Shown piece after piece: positions 1 through 7,733 of a DNA stretch of 17,786 nucleotides. The stretch spans positions 1 to 17,786 of the forward strand of contig DVLH01000043.1 of NCBI GenBank assembly GCA_018715585.1, read 5' to 3'. The notes beneath the pieces are model-generated. The model saw nothing but the letters and a program-made list of their open reading frames with translations, ran no database searches and was not told the origin of the DNA. Numbering within the stretch: the stretch's first letter is position 1; each line of letters starts with the position of its first letter. The DNA is from Candidatus Aphodomonas merdavium. Lineage in GTDB: Bacteria > Bacillota > Clostridia > Christensenellales > Aristaeellaceae. A program made the position numbers and the translations under genes.

Positions 1-24
1 CCAAACAATACGGCCAAACGCCAT
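1..24 (-). CDS. Possible start of a gene running off the left edge
   Basis: On the minus strand an AGGAGG motif (about 25-31) precedes two possible starts. One is ATG at 24, only about 1 base from the motif, which is too close to be comfortable. The other is TTG at 17, in a different frame, with a better 8-base spacing. The fragment is at most eight codons long, so no function can be given. It is reported because the ribosome binding site is strong and lies just downstream, on the same strand, of the PLP enzyme operon, separated from it by that operon's terminator. Confidence 0.25.
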
Positions 25-353
25 CCCTCCTTTTTCCTATGCGGTTAGCATGCGGGTGCAAAACGGCAACCATACAGGAAAAAAGTGGGAGCCGGCGCGC
101 CGGTATTTGCGATGCTCCGTTGAAAACAAGCCGCCGGGCGTGGCGGATCGTTTGCGCTGGCTTAGCGGAGGGAAACGAGGCGTTCCTAAGGAGCGCCGAG
201 CCAAACGGCGCAGCGCCTGCCGGCCGTTCCCGGCCTTCTCCGGCATTTTGCTTGCAACTCGGCGGCGCCAACTTTACCGGGGACCGCGCGGCGCTTCCCG
301 GTGGGTTTCAAGCGCGTAAAAACGGCAGGCGTTCGTTCGCCAGGACGCGGGGA
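25..353. other. Gene-free, GC-rich spacer
   Basis: I see no gene here that I can support. Open frames on both strands are rich in Arg, Ala, Pro and Gly with no recognisable domain. The stretch carries several short inverted repeats and presumably the promoter or leader of the gene leaving the left edge, but I could not pick a clean -35/-10 pair on the minus strand. I looked for a T-box motif, because an amino-acid gene lies next door, and did not find one. Confidence 0.5.
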
Positions 354-391
354 CAAAAAACCGGCGCCGCCGGGAAATCCCGGCGCGCCGG
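354..391 (-). terminator. Rho-independent terminator of the PLP enzyme operon
   Basis: Read on the minus strand, a GC-rich stem (arms 379-391 and 361-374, one unpaired base) closes an ATTT loop and is followed at once by six T (360-355). It starts 18 bases after the stop codon of the threonine-synthase-like gene, where an operon-ending terminator is expected. Confidence 0.9.
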
Positions 392-408
392 TAGGTCTGG
401 TTCAAGCG

Positions 409-1647
409 TTACTGCGCCACGCCGCGCTCTTGCAGCGCTTGGCGCAAACGGCGCATATCCGGCGGCATGCGAATGGGCTCGCCCGCGGCGCGGATGCCGT
501 TGGCCGTATCCTTCAGGCCGTTGCCCGTCACGATCGAAACGACGCTCGCCCCGCTTTCGATGAGGCCCTGCGCCGCAGCCTTGAGCACGCCCGCCGTGCC
601 CGCAACGCCTGCCGGCTCGCCAAACACGCCGCACGTGCGGCCCATCAGGCGCATTGCCGCCAGAATCTCCTCATCCGTCACCTCCACCGTAACGCCGTGG
701 GAGGCGCGGATGGCGTTCATCGCCTTGTCCGGGTTGCGCGGCACGCCTACGGCAATGCTGTCGGCCAGCGTGTTCTCTTCCATGGGGCGCAGCGGCGCGT
801 TTTCGCGCAGCGCGCGGTGGATGGGCCAGCAGCCCGCAGCCTGCACGCTCAACAGGCGCGGGATGCGCTCGATGAGCCCGGCGGCATGCAGGTCGTAAAA
901 CCCTTTGTAAACGCCCGCGATGGTGCAGCCGTCGCCGACGGAGACGGCCACATAGTCCGGCATTTCCCAGCCGAGCGCCTCTGCAATCTCAAACGCGACC
1001 GTCTTTTTGCCCTCCATCAGGTACGGATTGACGGCGGCGTTGCGGTTATACCAACCGTATTCCTCAATGGCCTGCGCCGAGAGGCGGAACGTATCCTCGT
1101 AGCTGCCCTCCACGCTGATCACCGTCGCGCCAAAGATGAGCAGCTGCGCCACCTTTCCCTGCGGCGCGCGCGAAGGCACAAAGATCACCGCAGGCAGGCC
1201 GGCCGCCGCCGCGTTGCCCGCCAGGGACGAGGCCGCGTTGCCCGTGGAGGAGCATGCCACCGTGTGCGCCCCCGCCTCGCGCGCTTTCACCACCGCCAGA
1301 GCGGATGCGCGGTCCTTGAGGCTTGCGGTGGGGTTGAGGCCATCATCCTTCAGCCACAACCTGGCGATGCCGGCCGCCTTTGCAAGGCGCGGCACATCGT
1401 AAAGCGGCGTCGCACCGACGCGCAGCGGCGGCAGCGGCGTCTGCGGCTCAATGGGCAAAAACGCACGGTAGCGCCACATCGTCCGCTCTTGGCAGGAGGC
1501 AAAAAACGCCTTGGTCGCGCTTTGTTTGATGAAATCGTAATCGTATTCAATGTCGAGAATGCCACCGCAGGCGCAAGTGGTCAGCCCGGGCGTGGGTTCG
1601 TACGTCTTGCCGCAGCGGATGCAGCGGGCGCATAGCACGTTCTTCAT
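409..1647 (-). CDS. Threonine-synthase-like PLP-dependent enzyme
   Basis: The 412-residue product is a cytoplasmic fold-type II PLP enzyme of the threonine synthase / cysteate synthase group. It opens with a small cysteine cluster (C6, C9, C12, then C25 and C27) like the zinc-ribbon start of archaeal-type threonine synthases. The PLP lysine is expected at K111 in NPTASLKDRAS, a variant of the usual NPTGSFKDRG. SSTGNAASSLAG (133-144) and a VSVGDG segment further on fit cofactor and phosphate binding. Authentic threonine synthase makes threonine from O-phosphohomoserine. The altered lysine motif, the absence of hom or thrB nearby and coupling to another PLP enzyme make a different substrate possible. 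The ATG overlaps the TGA of the upstream gene (ATGA), so the two are probably translated together. The family is certain; the substrate is not. Confidence 0.9.
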   Translation of the reverse strand: MKNVLCARCIRCGKTYEPTPGLTTCACGGILDIEYDYDFIKQSATKAFFASCQERTMWRYRAFLPIEPQTPLPPLRVGATPLYDVPRLAKAAGIARLWLKDDGLNPTASLKDRASALAVVKAREAGAHTVACSSTGNAASSLAGNAAAAGLPAVIFVPSRAPQGKVAQLLIFGATVISVEGSYEDTFRLSAQAIEEYGWYNRNAAVNPYLMEGKKTVAFEIAEALGWEMPDYVAVSVGDGCTIAGVYKGFYDLHAAGLIERIPRLLSVQAAGCWPIHRALRENAPLRPMEENTLADSIAVGVPRNPDKAMNAIRASHGVTVEVTDEEILAAMRLMGRTCGVFGEPAGVAGTAGVLKAAAQGLIESGASVVSIVTGNGLKDTANGIRAAGEPIRMPPDMRRLRQALQERGVAQ

Positions 1648-3101
1648 CCGCGCACCGCCTCGTTAAACGCGTCGATGAGCGCGTCGATCTCCGCGGCCTG
1701 CTTGTGCACGCTGCCCCACGTCCCTTCCGGATCGTACCACAGCGCGTTGAGCTCCTGCGCCGTTTTGCCCTGCTGTTCCACCCAGGTGTAGTATTTTAAA
1801 TTGTGAATGCGCTTTTTCTCAGGGTAGGTCAGCTCCAGCATATTGTCCGTCTTTTGTCCGGCGATGCGCAGCGCATAATCCATCGCAGCGCGCTGCGGGG
1901 TGTATTCGCCGTACTGCTCGCGCAGTTCCTCCACGCGGCTGCGGTACATCTCCGCCGTATCCGTCAGCACCGTAAAGACGACGTCCTGCTCGGTGAACTC
2001 GTAGTACTTTGCCATCTTAATTGCGCTGAGCAAGTTGGCAATGCCGGAAATGCCAAACAGGCCAAGCTGCTCCGCTTCCTCCTGGGTCAACCCCAGCTCC
2101 TCCATGGCGAAGGCGCGCCCCTGCGGCTCGTTAAACAGCGCCAGCAGCCGCTGGCTGTCCTCATCGTCGATGGCGATGACCATATCCGTGTTGCGCACGT
2201 TGTGGATCCACGGCACATGCTTGTCGCCAATGCCCTCGATGCGGTGCTCGCCAAACCCGTTTTGCAGGAGCGTCGGGCATTGCAGCGCCTCGCACGCCGC
2301 CAGCTTCATCGCCGGATAGAGCTCCTTGAGGCGGTCGCCCGCACCGATGGCCCCGGCGCTGCCCGTCGTAAAGCAGGCGCCTGCAAGGCGCGCGTTGCCG
2401 CCGAGCTGCTGCATGACCTCCGCCATGGCGTTGCCGGTAATCTCATAATGCCACAGATGGTTGCCCATCTCCTCAAACTGGTTGAAGATGACGCATTCGG
2501 CGAGCTTTTTCAGCTCGTTGGATTTATCGAAAATTTCCTTGACGTTGGACTCGCAGCCGGGCGTGGCGATAATCTCTCCCACAATGGTGCGCAGCCAGTC
2601 AAACCGCTCGCGGCTCATGCCTTCGGGCAGGATGGCGATGGCGTTGACGTCCAGCAGCTTGGAGTTGAACGCGCCGCCGCGGCAATAGTTGCCCGTCGAA
2701 GGCCAGACAGCCTTTTGCCACGAGGCGTCAAACTGCCCCGTAACAAGGCGCGGCACCAGGCAGCCAAACGACGCGCCCACCTTGTGGCAGCCCGTGGGGA
2801 ACCACTTGCCGACGAGCGCCACGATGCGCGCCGGAACGCCGGTCAGCCGCGTGGGCAGTTCGATGTAGTTGGGCTTGCCAAACAGGCCGCCGCGGTCCGT
2901 GGGTTCGTTCTTCCAGGTAATGCGGAAAAGGTTGACGGGGTCCACATCCCACAGGCCCGTCCGTTTGAGCTTGCCGAGAACTTCCTCGGGCACCTTTGAC
3001 GGGTCCCGCATTTGCGCAAACGTGGGGATGACGATGCCCTTCTCACGCGCCCGCAGAACATTATGGGCTAAGCCCTCTGGATGGATGGTCAGGTCGATCA
3101 T
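1644..3101 (-). CDS. Fold-type II PLP-dependent enzyme, unknown specificity
   Basis: I chose ATG at 3101 (485 residues) over GTG at 3110, because AAAAGGGG lies 8 bases before the ATG and the GTG falls inside that motif. The protein resembles the TrpB / cysteine synthase superfamily. The likely PLP lysine is K107 in FPTGCHKVGAS (compare the TGSHK or GAHK motifs of TrpB-type enzymes). A substrate-loop-like STGNYCRGG (135-143) and a phosphate-binding-like TTGSAGAIGAGD (245-256) follow. At 485 residues it is longer than typical cysteine synthases (about 300-330) and carries an extra C-terminal part rich in charged helices. It does not match OrtB, diaminopropionate ammonia-lyase or cysteate synthase well enough for me to name it. 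It is the first gene of a two-gene operon with its own promoter. The fold is secure; the reaction is unknown. Confidence 0.88.
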   Translation of the reverse strand: MIDLTIHPEGLAHNVLRAREKGIVIPTFAQMRDPSKVPEEVLGKLKRTGLWDVDPVNLFRITWKNEPTDRGGLFGKPNYIELPTRLTGVPARIVALVGKWFPTGCHKVGASFGCLVPRLVTGQFDASWQKAVWPSTGNYCRGGAFNSKLLDVNAIAILPEGMSRERFDWLRTIVGEIIATPGCESNVKEIFDKSNELKKLAECVIFNQFEEMGNHLWHYEITGNAMAEVMQQLGGNARLAGACFTTGSAGAIGAGDRLKELYPAMKLAACEALQCPTLLQNGFGEHRIEGIGDKHVPWIHNVRNTDMVIAIDDEDSQRLLALFNEPQGRAFAMEELGLTQEEAEQLGLFGISGIANLLSAIKMAKYYEFTEQDVVFTVLTDTAEMYRSRVEELREQYGEYTPQRAAMDYALRIAGQKTDNMLELTYPEKKRIHNLKYYTWVEQQGKTAQELNALWYDPEGTWGSVHKQAAEIDALIDAFNEAVRG

Positions 3102-3142
3102 TGGATACACCCCTTTTCGGTTCGTAACCTATTCTGCTTGTA

Positions 3143-3171
3143 AGTATATAAGAAACGACGGCGCTTTTCAA
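3143..3171 (-). promoter_or_regulatory. Sigma-A promoter of the PLP enzyme operon
   Basis: On the minus strand, TTGAAA (3171-3166), a spacer of exactly 17 bases, and TATACT (3148-3143) precede the ATG at 3101 by about 41 bases. Its -35 box overlaps the -35 box of the divergent promoter serving the gene at 3222. Confidence 0.8.
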
Positions 3172-3193
3172 TCCCCTGCCGCTGTGCTATACT
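3165..3193 (+). promoter_or_regulatory. Divergent extended -10 promoter for the 3222 gene
   Basis: A TATACT box (3188-3193) with an upstream TG (TGC, extended -10 type) lies 17 bases after a weak -35, TTTTCA (3165-3170). The ribosome binding site AAGGAGG (3205-3211) and the ATG at 3222 follow at normal distances. The -35 region is shared with the opposing promoter, so binding of polymerase on the two sides may be mutually exclusive. Confidence 0.65.
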
Positions 3194-3221
3194 TCTGGAC
3201 ATTGAAGGAGGAAGCACGCCG

Positions 3222-3773
3222 ATGCAAAACCCGATTCCCGCCGCCTTTTTTGCTGCGCTCGCAATTGCCCTGATCGTATGGAAGCTGCGCCAGAGGCGCC
3301 TTACTTCCCGCACCAACGCACAGACCGCAGCGAAGGATTGCGCCCGCTACAGCCACCTGACGCAGCAGATGCTTTCCGGCCTTGCGGAGGAAGAGCTTAT
3401 GCGGGCCGTTATCTGCAACCTGCAGAGCAAAATGGCGCCCGACCGCTCCGATGCCTTCGCCGTCGTCTCCAAGCTTTCGCTCGAGCGTCAGGCGGTCTAT
3501 CTGATTTATGCCGTCACCCGTGCCGTCAATTACAGCGGTTTTTCGGTGCTGAAAAAAGGCGAGCAAAGCGAGCTGCTCACCCTCTGCGCCTCGGCGCTCA
3601 ACACGCTCGGCCTGCAGGAGGCGGCAAGCCTTATGCTTCAGGCGGCTTCCTCGCCGCGCCCCGACAGGCTGCGCCTGCCTTACCTGCGCGCGTTCAACCG
3701 TGCGGACGGCGTGGCAAAGCTGACGGCCTATATCCGCCAGAACACCGCCGCCTTTTGCGACGAGCCCGCATAA
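3222..3773 (+). CDS. Small membrane-anchored protein of unknown function
   Basis: The product has 183 residues. It starts with one hydrophobic helix (about residues 5-21) followed by a positive KLRQRR stretch, so the protein is probably anchored with its bulk in the cytoplasm. The rest is helical, with a central segment (YLIYAVTRAVNYSGFSVL, about 93-110) that faintly recalls the conserved Asn-Gly-Phe region of DUF4375 / DMP19 proteins. That link is a guess from memory, not a firm assignment. The ATG has AAGGAGG 10 bases upstream. The gene stands alone between a divergent promoter and the separately transcribed fucose isomerase gene, and no strong terminator follows it. Function unknown. Confidence 0.75.
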   Translation: MQNPIPAAFFAALAIALIVWKLRQRRLTSRTNAQTAAKDCARYSHLTQQMLSGLAEEELMRAVICNLQSKMAPDRSDAFAVVSKLSLERQAVYLIYAVTRAVNYSGFSVLKKGEQSELLTLCASALNTLGLQEAASLMLQAASSPRPDRLRLPYLRAFNRADGVAKLTAYIRQNTAAFCDEPA

Positions 3774-3811
3774 ACGGCCGGAATCTCCCGAGAGAATTCT
3801 TGCACACAGCC

Positions 3812-3840
3812 TTGCAACTCATGGCAAATCCCGCTATAAT
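3812..3840 (+). promoter_or_regulatory. Sigma-A promoter of fucI
   Basis: TTGCAA (3812-3817), 17 bases, TATAAT (3835-3840). The box is 51 bases before the start codon, and AAGGAGG (3874-3880) lies in between. The spacer shares a GGCAAAT-N-CCGC block with the promoter of the DUF6062 gene at 8445-8473. Confidence 0.85.
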
Positions 3841-3891
3841 GAATGGCAGTGATTGTAAAAAACAACCAGGTATAAGGAGGATAGATCGCAT

Positions 3892-5700
3892 ATGCAATCA
3901 AGGCTCATCGGTCAATATCCCGTCATCGGCATCCGGCCCGTTATCGACGGCCGCCGAGGCCCCCTCAAGGTCCGCGAAGGATTGGAAGACCAGACGATGA
4001 ACATGGCGAAAGCCGCCAAAAAGCTCTACGAAGAAAACCTGTGCTACTCCAACGGAGAGCCGGTCAAAGTCGTCATCGCCGACACGACCATCGGCCGCGT
4101 CGCCGAAAGCGCCGCCTGCGCGGACAAGTTCCGCCGCGAGGGCGTGGATATTACTTTGACCGTAACGCCGTGCTGGTGCTACGGCTCCGAAACCATGGAC
4201 CAGGATCGCCAGACGATCAAAGCTGTATGGGGTTTTAACGGCACGGAGCGCCCCGGCGCCGTCTACCTGGCGTCGGTGCTGGCCACCCATGCGCAAAAGG
4301 GCCTGCCGGCCTTTGGCATCTACGGCCATGAGGTGCAGGACCTGGACGATACCAGCATTCCCTGCGACGTGCGTGAAAAGCTGCTCCGCTTCGGCCGTGC
4401 GGCCGTTGCCGTGGCTACGATGCGCGGCAAGAGCTACCTGCAAATCGGTTCCATCTGCATGGGCATCGGCGGCTCCATCCTCGACAGCCAGTTTATCGAG
4501 GACTACCTGGGCATGCGCGTGGAATCCGTGGACGAAGTCGAAATCATCCGCCGCATGACCGAAGGCATCTACGACGAGAAGGAATACCAGCGCGCCCTGC
4601 AGTGGACGAAAGAGAACTGCAAGGAAGGTTTTGACAAAAACCCCGACGCCCTGCAGCGTAGCCGTGCGCAGAAGGACAGCGACTGGGAGTTCGTCGTCAA
4701 GATGGCCTGCATCATCAAAGACCTCATGAACGGCAACCCCAACTTGCCCCAAGGGCGCGAGGAGGAGCGCGTCGGCCACAACGCCATCGCCGCCGGCTTC
4801 CAGGGCCAGCGCCAGTGGACGGACTTCTATCCCAACTGCGACTTTGGCGAGTCGATTCTCAACACCTCCTTCGACTGGAACGGCGCGCGCGAACCGTACA
4901 TCCTCGCCACGGAAAACGACGTGCTCAACGGCCTGGGCATGCTGTTTATGAAGCTGCTGACAAACCGGGCGCAGATGTTCGCCGACGTGCGCACCTACTG
5001 GAGCGGCGAGGCCATCAAGCGCGTCACGGGCTATGCAATCGAAGGCCACGCCAAGGAAAGCGACGGCGTCATCCACCTGATTAACTCCGGCGCCTGCTGC
5101 ATGGACGCCAACGGCGAAGCCAAGGACGAAAACGGCCAGGGCGTCATGAAGCAGTGGTGGAACGTGACGGAAGAGGACCAGAAAAACATCCTCGCGGCAA
5201 CCACGTTCAACTACGCCGATCTTGGCTATTTCCGCGGCGGCGGCTATTCTTCCCGCTTTGTCACCCGTGCGGAAATGCCCTGCACGATGATTCGCCTCAA
5301 CCTCGTCAAGGGCCTGGGCCCCGTGCTGCAAATTGCCGAAGGCTGGACGGTCGCCCTGCCGGATGAAGTAACCGACACGCTCTGGAAGCGCACCGACTAC
5401 ACCTGGCCCTGCACCTGGTTTGCCCCGCGCTGCGACGGCGTCGTCGGCAGCCCGTTCCGCACCGCCTACGAAGTGATGAACAACTGGGGCGCCAACCACG
5501 GCGCCATCAGCTACGGCCACATCGGCGCCGATTTGATCACCTTCTGCTCGATGCTGCGCATCCCCGTGGCGATGCACAACGTCCCGGCAGACCAGGTGTA
5601 CCGGCCGGCCGCGTGGGGCGCGTTTGGCGCGCAGGATCCGCAGGGAGCGGATTTCCGCGCCTGCGCCGCGTACGGCCCGCTTTACGGCACGAACAAATAA
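3892..5700 (+). CDS. fucI: L-fucose isomerase
   Basis: The cytoplasmic enzyme converts L-fucose to L-fuculose (and usually D-arabinose to D-ribulose) with a bound divalent metal, normally Mn2+. The 602 residues compare well with the 591 of the E. coli enzyme and the sequence is recognisable end to end. The metal and catalytic residues known from E. coli as E337, D361 and H528 correspond to E341 (ATENDVLNG), D365 (MFADVRTYW) and H536 (NWGANHG). The first of these pairs keeps the 24-residue spacing exactly. The gene has its own promoter and is closed by a strong terminator, so it is monocistronic. No fuculokinase, fuculose-phosphate aldolase or fucose permease lies in the window, so the rest of the pathway must be elsewhere or use other genes. 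Confidence 0.97.
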   Translation: MQSRLIGQYPVIGIRPVIDGRRGPLKVREGLEDQTMNMAKAAKKLYEENLCYSNGEPVKVVIADTTIGRVAESAACADKFRREGVDITLTVTPCWCYGSETMDQDRQTIKAVWGFNGTERPGAVYLASVLATHAQKGLPAFGIYGHEVQDLDDTSIPCDVREKLLRFGRAAVAVATMRGKSYLQIGSICMGIGGSILDSQFIEDYLGMRVESVDEVEIIRRMTEGIYDEKEYQRALQWTKENCKEGFDKNPDALQRSRAQKDSDWEFVVKMACIIKDLMNGNPNLPQGREEERVGHNAIAAGFQGQRQWTDFYPNCDFGESILNTSFDWNGAREPYILATENDVLNGLGMLFMKLLTNRAQMFADVRTYWSGEAIKRVTGYAIEGHAKESDGVIHLINSGACCMDANGEAKDENGQGVMKQWWNVTEEDQKNILAATTFNYADLGYFRGGGYSSRFVTRAEMPCTMIRLNLVKGLGPVLQIAEGWTVALPDEVTDTLWKRTDYTWPCTWFAPRCDGVVGSPFRTAYEVMNNWGANHGAISYGHIGADLITFCSMLRIPVAMHNVPADQVYRPAAWGAFGAQDPQGADFRACAAYGPLYGTNK

Positions 5701-5725
5701 CGCTCTTTCCCGGTATAAGTTCTAT

Positions 5726-5757
5726 CGCGAACCCGGCGCTTGCCGGGTTCGCGTTTT
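5726..5757 (+). terminator. Rho-independent terminator after fucI
   Basis: A perfect 12-bp stem (5726-5737 with 5742-5753) closes a GCTT loop and is followed by TTTT. It begins 26 bases after the fucI stop and ends only about 20 bases before the ribosome binding site of the response regulator. The two-component genes therefore either depend on read-through or have a promoter inside fucI that I could not identify. Confidence 0.88.
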
Positions 5758-5776
5758 CCAACGGCACTGTCGCAAA

Positions 5777-5791
5777 GGAGGGTCCCCCACG
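5777..5791 (+). promoter_or_regulatory. Ribosome binding site facing an ACG start
   Basis: GGAGG (5777-5781, within AAAGGAGGG) sits 7 bases before ACG (5789-5791). This is the ideal position for a start codon, and the codons that follow read FNILIVEDD, the standard beginning of a receiver domain. No ATG, GTG or TTG in this frame lies within range of the motif. Confidence 0.7.
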
Positions 5792-6478
5792 TTTAATATC
5801 CTCATCGTCGAGGACGACGAGAGCACGCGCCGTTTGATGGCCACGGTGCTGAAAAAAGCAGGATATGCCGCGCATCCCGCCGCCGACGGCGTCCAGGCGT
5901 TGGCGCTGATGGAACGCCAGCACGTCGATCTCGCCGTGGTGGACGCCATGCTGCCAAATCTGGACGGCTTCGCATTCACCCGCACGCTGCGCGAAAGCCG
6001 CCGCGATATCCCCGTGCTGATTGTGACGGCGCTGGGCAGCAAGGCGGATATGCACCAGGGTTTCCTCAGCGGGGCCGACGATTACATCGTCAAGCCGTTC
6101 GACGAGGACGAGATGCTCTGGCGCATCGAAGCGCTGCTGCGCCGCAGCAAAATCGCCAGCGAAAAAAAATTGCAGGTCGGCGGCACAACGCTCTATTACG
6201 ACTCCTTCCAGGTGACGGAAAACGGCCGTGCACGCCAGCTCACGCCCAAAGAGTTTTTGCTCCTGTTCAAGTTGCTTTCCTATCCGCGCCATATGTTCAC
6301 CAAGCGCCAGCTGCTGGATGAAATCTGGTCCATGGACAACGAAGTCAACGAGCACACCGTAGAGGTGCACGTCTATAACCTGCGCGACAAGTTCCGCGAA
6401 AACCCGGATTTTGAAATCCGCACAATCCGCGGGTTTGGTTATATGGCGATCCTCCGGGAGGAAAAACAGCATGGATAG
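5789..6478 (+). CDS. OmpR-family response regulator (apparent ACG start)
   Basis: Counting from the ACG codon, the 229-residue protein has a receiver domain (about 3-115) with acidic pocket E8, D9, D10, phospho-acceptor D52 (VVDAMLPNLDG), switch threonine T80 and conserved K102 (KPF). A winged-helix DNA-binding domain (about 130-225) follows, including LTPKEFLLL and the RTIRGFGYM wing. It is therefore a transcription factor activated by its partner kinase. The frame stays open far upstream (ATG at 5624), but that start lies inside fucI and would add 55 residues of unrelated sequence across the terminator. The next downstream ATG would delete the acidic pocket. ACG is the only start that fits both the ribosome binding site and the family. 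Its last bases overlap the kinase gene by 8 bp. Confidence 0.9.
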   Translation, partial: TFNILIVEDDESTRRLMATVLKKAGYAAHPAADGVQALALMERQHVDLAVVDAMLPNLDGFAFTRTLRESRRDIPVLIVTALGSKADMHQGFLSGADDYIVKPFDEDEMLWRIEALLRRSKIASEKKLQVGGTTLYYDSFQVTENGRARQLTPKEFLLLFKLLSYPRHMFTKRQLLDEIWSMDNEVNEHTVEVHVYNLRDKFRENPDFEIRTIRGFGYMAILREEKQHG

Positions 6479-7559
6479 CAGCAAAAAGCTCCGTCTTTTT
6501 TTGACGTTGATGGTCCCCTCGACGATGCTGGCCGCTTCCATCCTCGCCCTTGCGCTCTATTTGATTCTGGACGCCATTTTCTGTTTTGCAGAAAACGCGC
6601 GCATGCCGCTGCTCATACCGCTTCTGGCGCTAGGGTCAAGCGTGATCATCGGCTCAGTGCTTTCCGCCGTCGTCTCCCGCACGGCGCTGCGCCCGCTGAC
6701 GGACCTTATCCAGGCCACGGCGGCCGTAGCCGCCGGCAATTTCAGCGTGCGCATTGACGCGCGCCGCACGGGAGGGCTCTATGGCGATTTTGTGCGCAGC
6801 TTCAACAAGATGGTGGAAGAGCTCGGCAACGTGGAGCTTTTTCATACGGACTTTATCAACACGTTTTCCCACGAGCTCAAGACGCCGATGGTATCGCTCC
6901 GGGGATATGCGCAGTTTCTCAAGCGCGGCGATTTAACCGAACAGGAACGCCGCAGCGCGCTCGACGCCATCATCCGCGAGATGGACCGTCTCACGCAGAT
7001 GGCCGCCAGCGTACTGCTCCTTTGCAAATATGAAAACACGCAGATCCTGGCCGGTCAAAAGCCCTATGCGCTTGACGAGCAGATCCGCCAGTGCATCGGC
7101 CGGCTGCAAGAGAGCTGGATGAAAAAAGACATCGTCCTGCTGGGCGATTTGGAAGCGGTTGAATACTTCGGCAACGAGGATGTCATGGACCACGTCTGGC
7201 TTAACTTGCTGTCCAACGCAATCAAGTTTTCCCCGCAAGGGGGGGAGATCTCCGTCTCGCTCCACCGCCGCCATGGGTATATCGTTGCCGCCATCCGCGA
7301 CCAAGGCCCCGGCATGGAGGAAGCAACCGCACAGCGGGTATTCGATCAGTTTTTTAAAGGGGATTCGTCGCACAGCACGGAGGGCAACGGGCTGGGCCTT
7401 TCCATCGCCAAGCGGATTTTGGACCTATGCGGCGGAGAGATCCGCTTGCAAACTGCACCGGGGGCGGGCAGCACGTTCACGGTGCTGCTGCCAGAAAACG
7501 AACGCGGCGCACTCCCCGCCGTGCCTGCGGCTTCGGGGGCCGAAAACCCGCGGCGCTGA
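6471..7559 (+). CDS. Sensor histidine kinase, two membrane helices
   Basis: I set the start at ATG 6471, which has GGGAGG just upstream and overlaps the regulator gene by 8 bp; an earlier in-frame ATG at 6411 lies inside that gene. The 362 residues comprise two transmembrane helices (about 11-37 and 47-67) joined by a loop of only about ten residues, a HAMP linker (about 68-120), and a HisKA domain with phospho-acceptor H134 in FSHELKTPM. The HATPase domain has its N-box around N245/N249, DQGPGM (277-282) and GNGLGL (305-310). The lack of an external sensor domain suggests it senses the membrane or a partner protein. It should phosphorylate the regulator encoded just before it. The last 20 residues are an Ala/Pro-rich tail outside the catalytic fold. 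Confidence 0.95.
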   Translation: MDSSKKLRLFLTLMVPSTMLAASILALALYLILDAIFCFAENARMPLLIPLLALGSSVIIGSVLSAVVSRTALRPLTDLIQATAAVAAGNFSVRIDARRTGGLYGDFVRSFNKMVEELGNVELFHTDFINTFSHELKTPMVSLRGYAQFLKRGDLTEQERRSALDAIIREMDRLTQMAASVLLLCKYENTQILAGQKPYALDEQIRQCIGRLQESWMKKDIVLLGDLEAVEYFGNEDVMDHVWLNLLSNAIKFSPQGGEISVSLHRRHGYIVAAIRDQGPGMEEATAQRVFDQFFKGDSSHSTEGNGLGLSIAKRILDLCGGEIRLQTAPGAGSTFTVLLPENERGALPAVPAASGAENPRR

Positions 7560-7733
7560 AAACCGCCCTGCCACGTGCGCTTTGCGCAAGGGCCCGGCCG
7601 GCAGCCATGCCGTTTCTTTGCAGCTGCGCCACACTGCCCGCAGCCGCAAGGAGCGGCAGCGCTTCAAAGCGCACCGCAGGCCAAAGCGCAGAGCCGCTTG
7701 CCGCGCCGTTCCTCCGCCGGGCGCAAAAGCCGG

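Noticed and set aside
25..353. A T-box or other amino-acid riboswitch in the left spacer
   Set aside because: No T-box consensus was found on the minus strand, and the hairpins seen are short and unmatched to any known class.
301..1635. A 444-codon plus-strand frame opposite the threonine-synthase-like gene
   Set aside because: Composition (His, Arg, Ala) marks it as an antisense shadow; the minus-strand frame has clear PLP enzyme motifs.
1803..2999. A 398-codon plus-strand frame opposite the 485-residue PLP enzyme
   Set aside because: Antisense shadow; no motif, and the opposing gene is secure.
3781..3799. A hairpin after the 3222-3773 gene as a terminator
   Set aside because: GAATCTC and GAGAATTC can pair with a bulge, but no T run follows and the stem is AT-rich and short.
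3898..5577. A 559-codon minus-strand frame inside fucI
   Set aside because: Shadow of the fucI coding sequence with no ribosome binding site or recognisable product.
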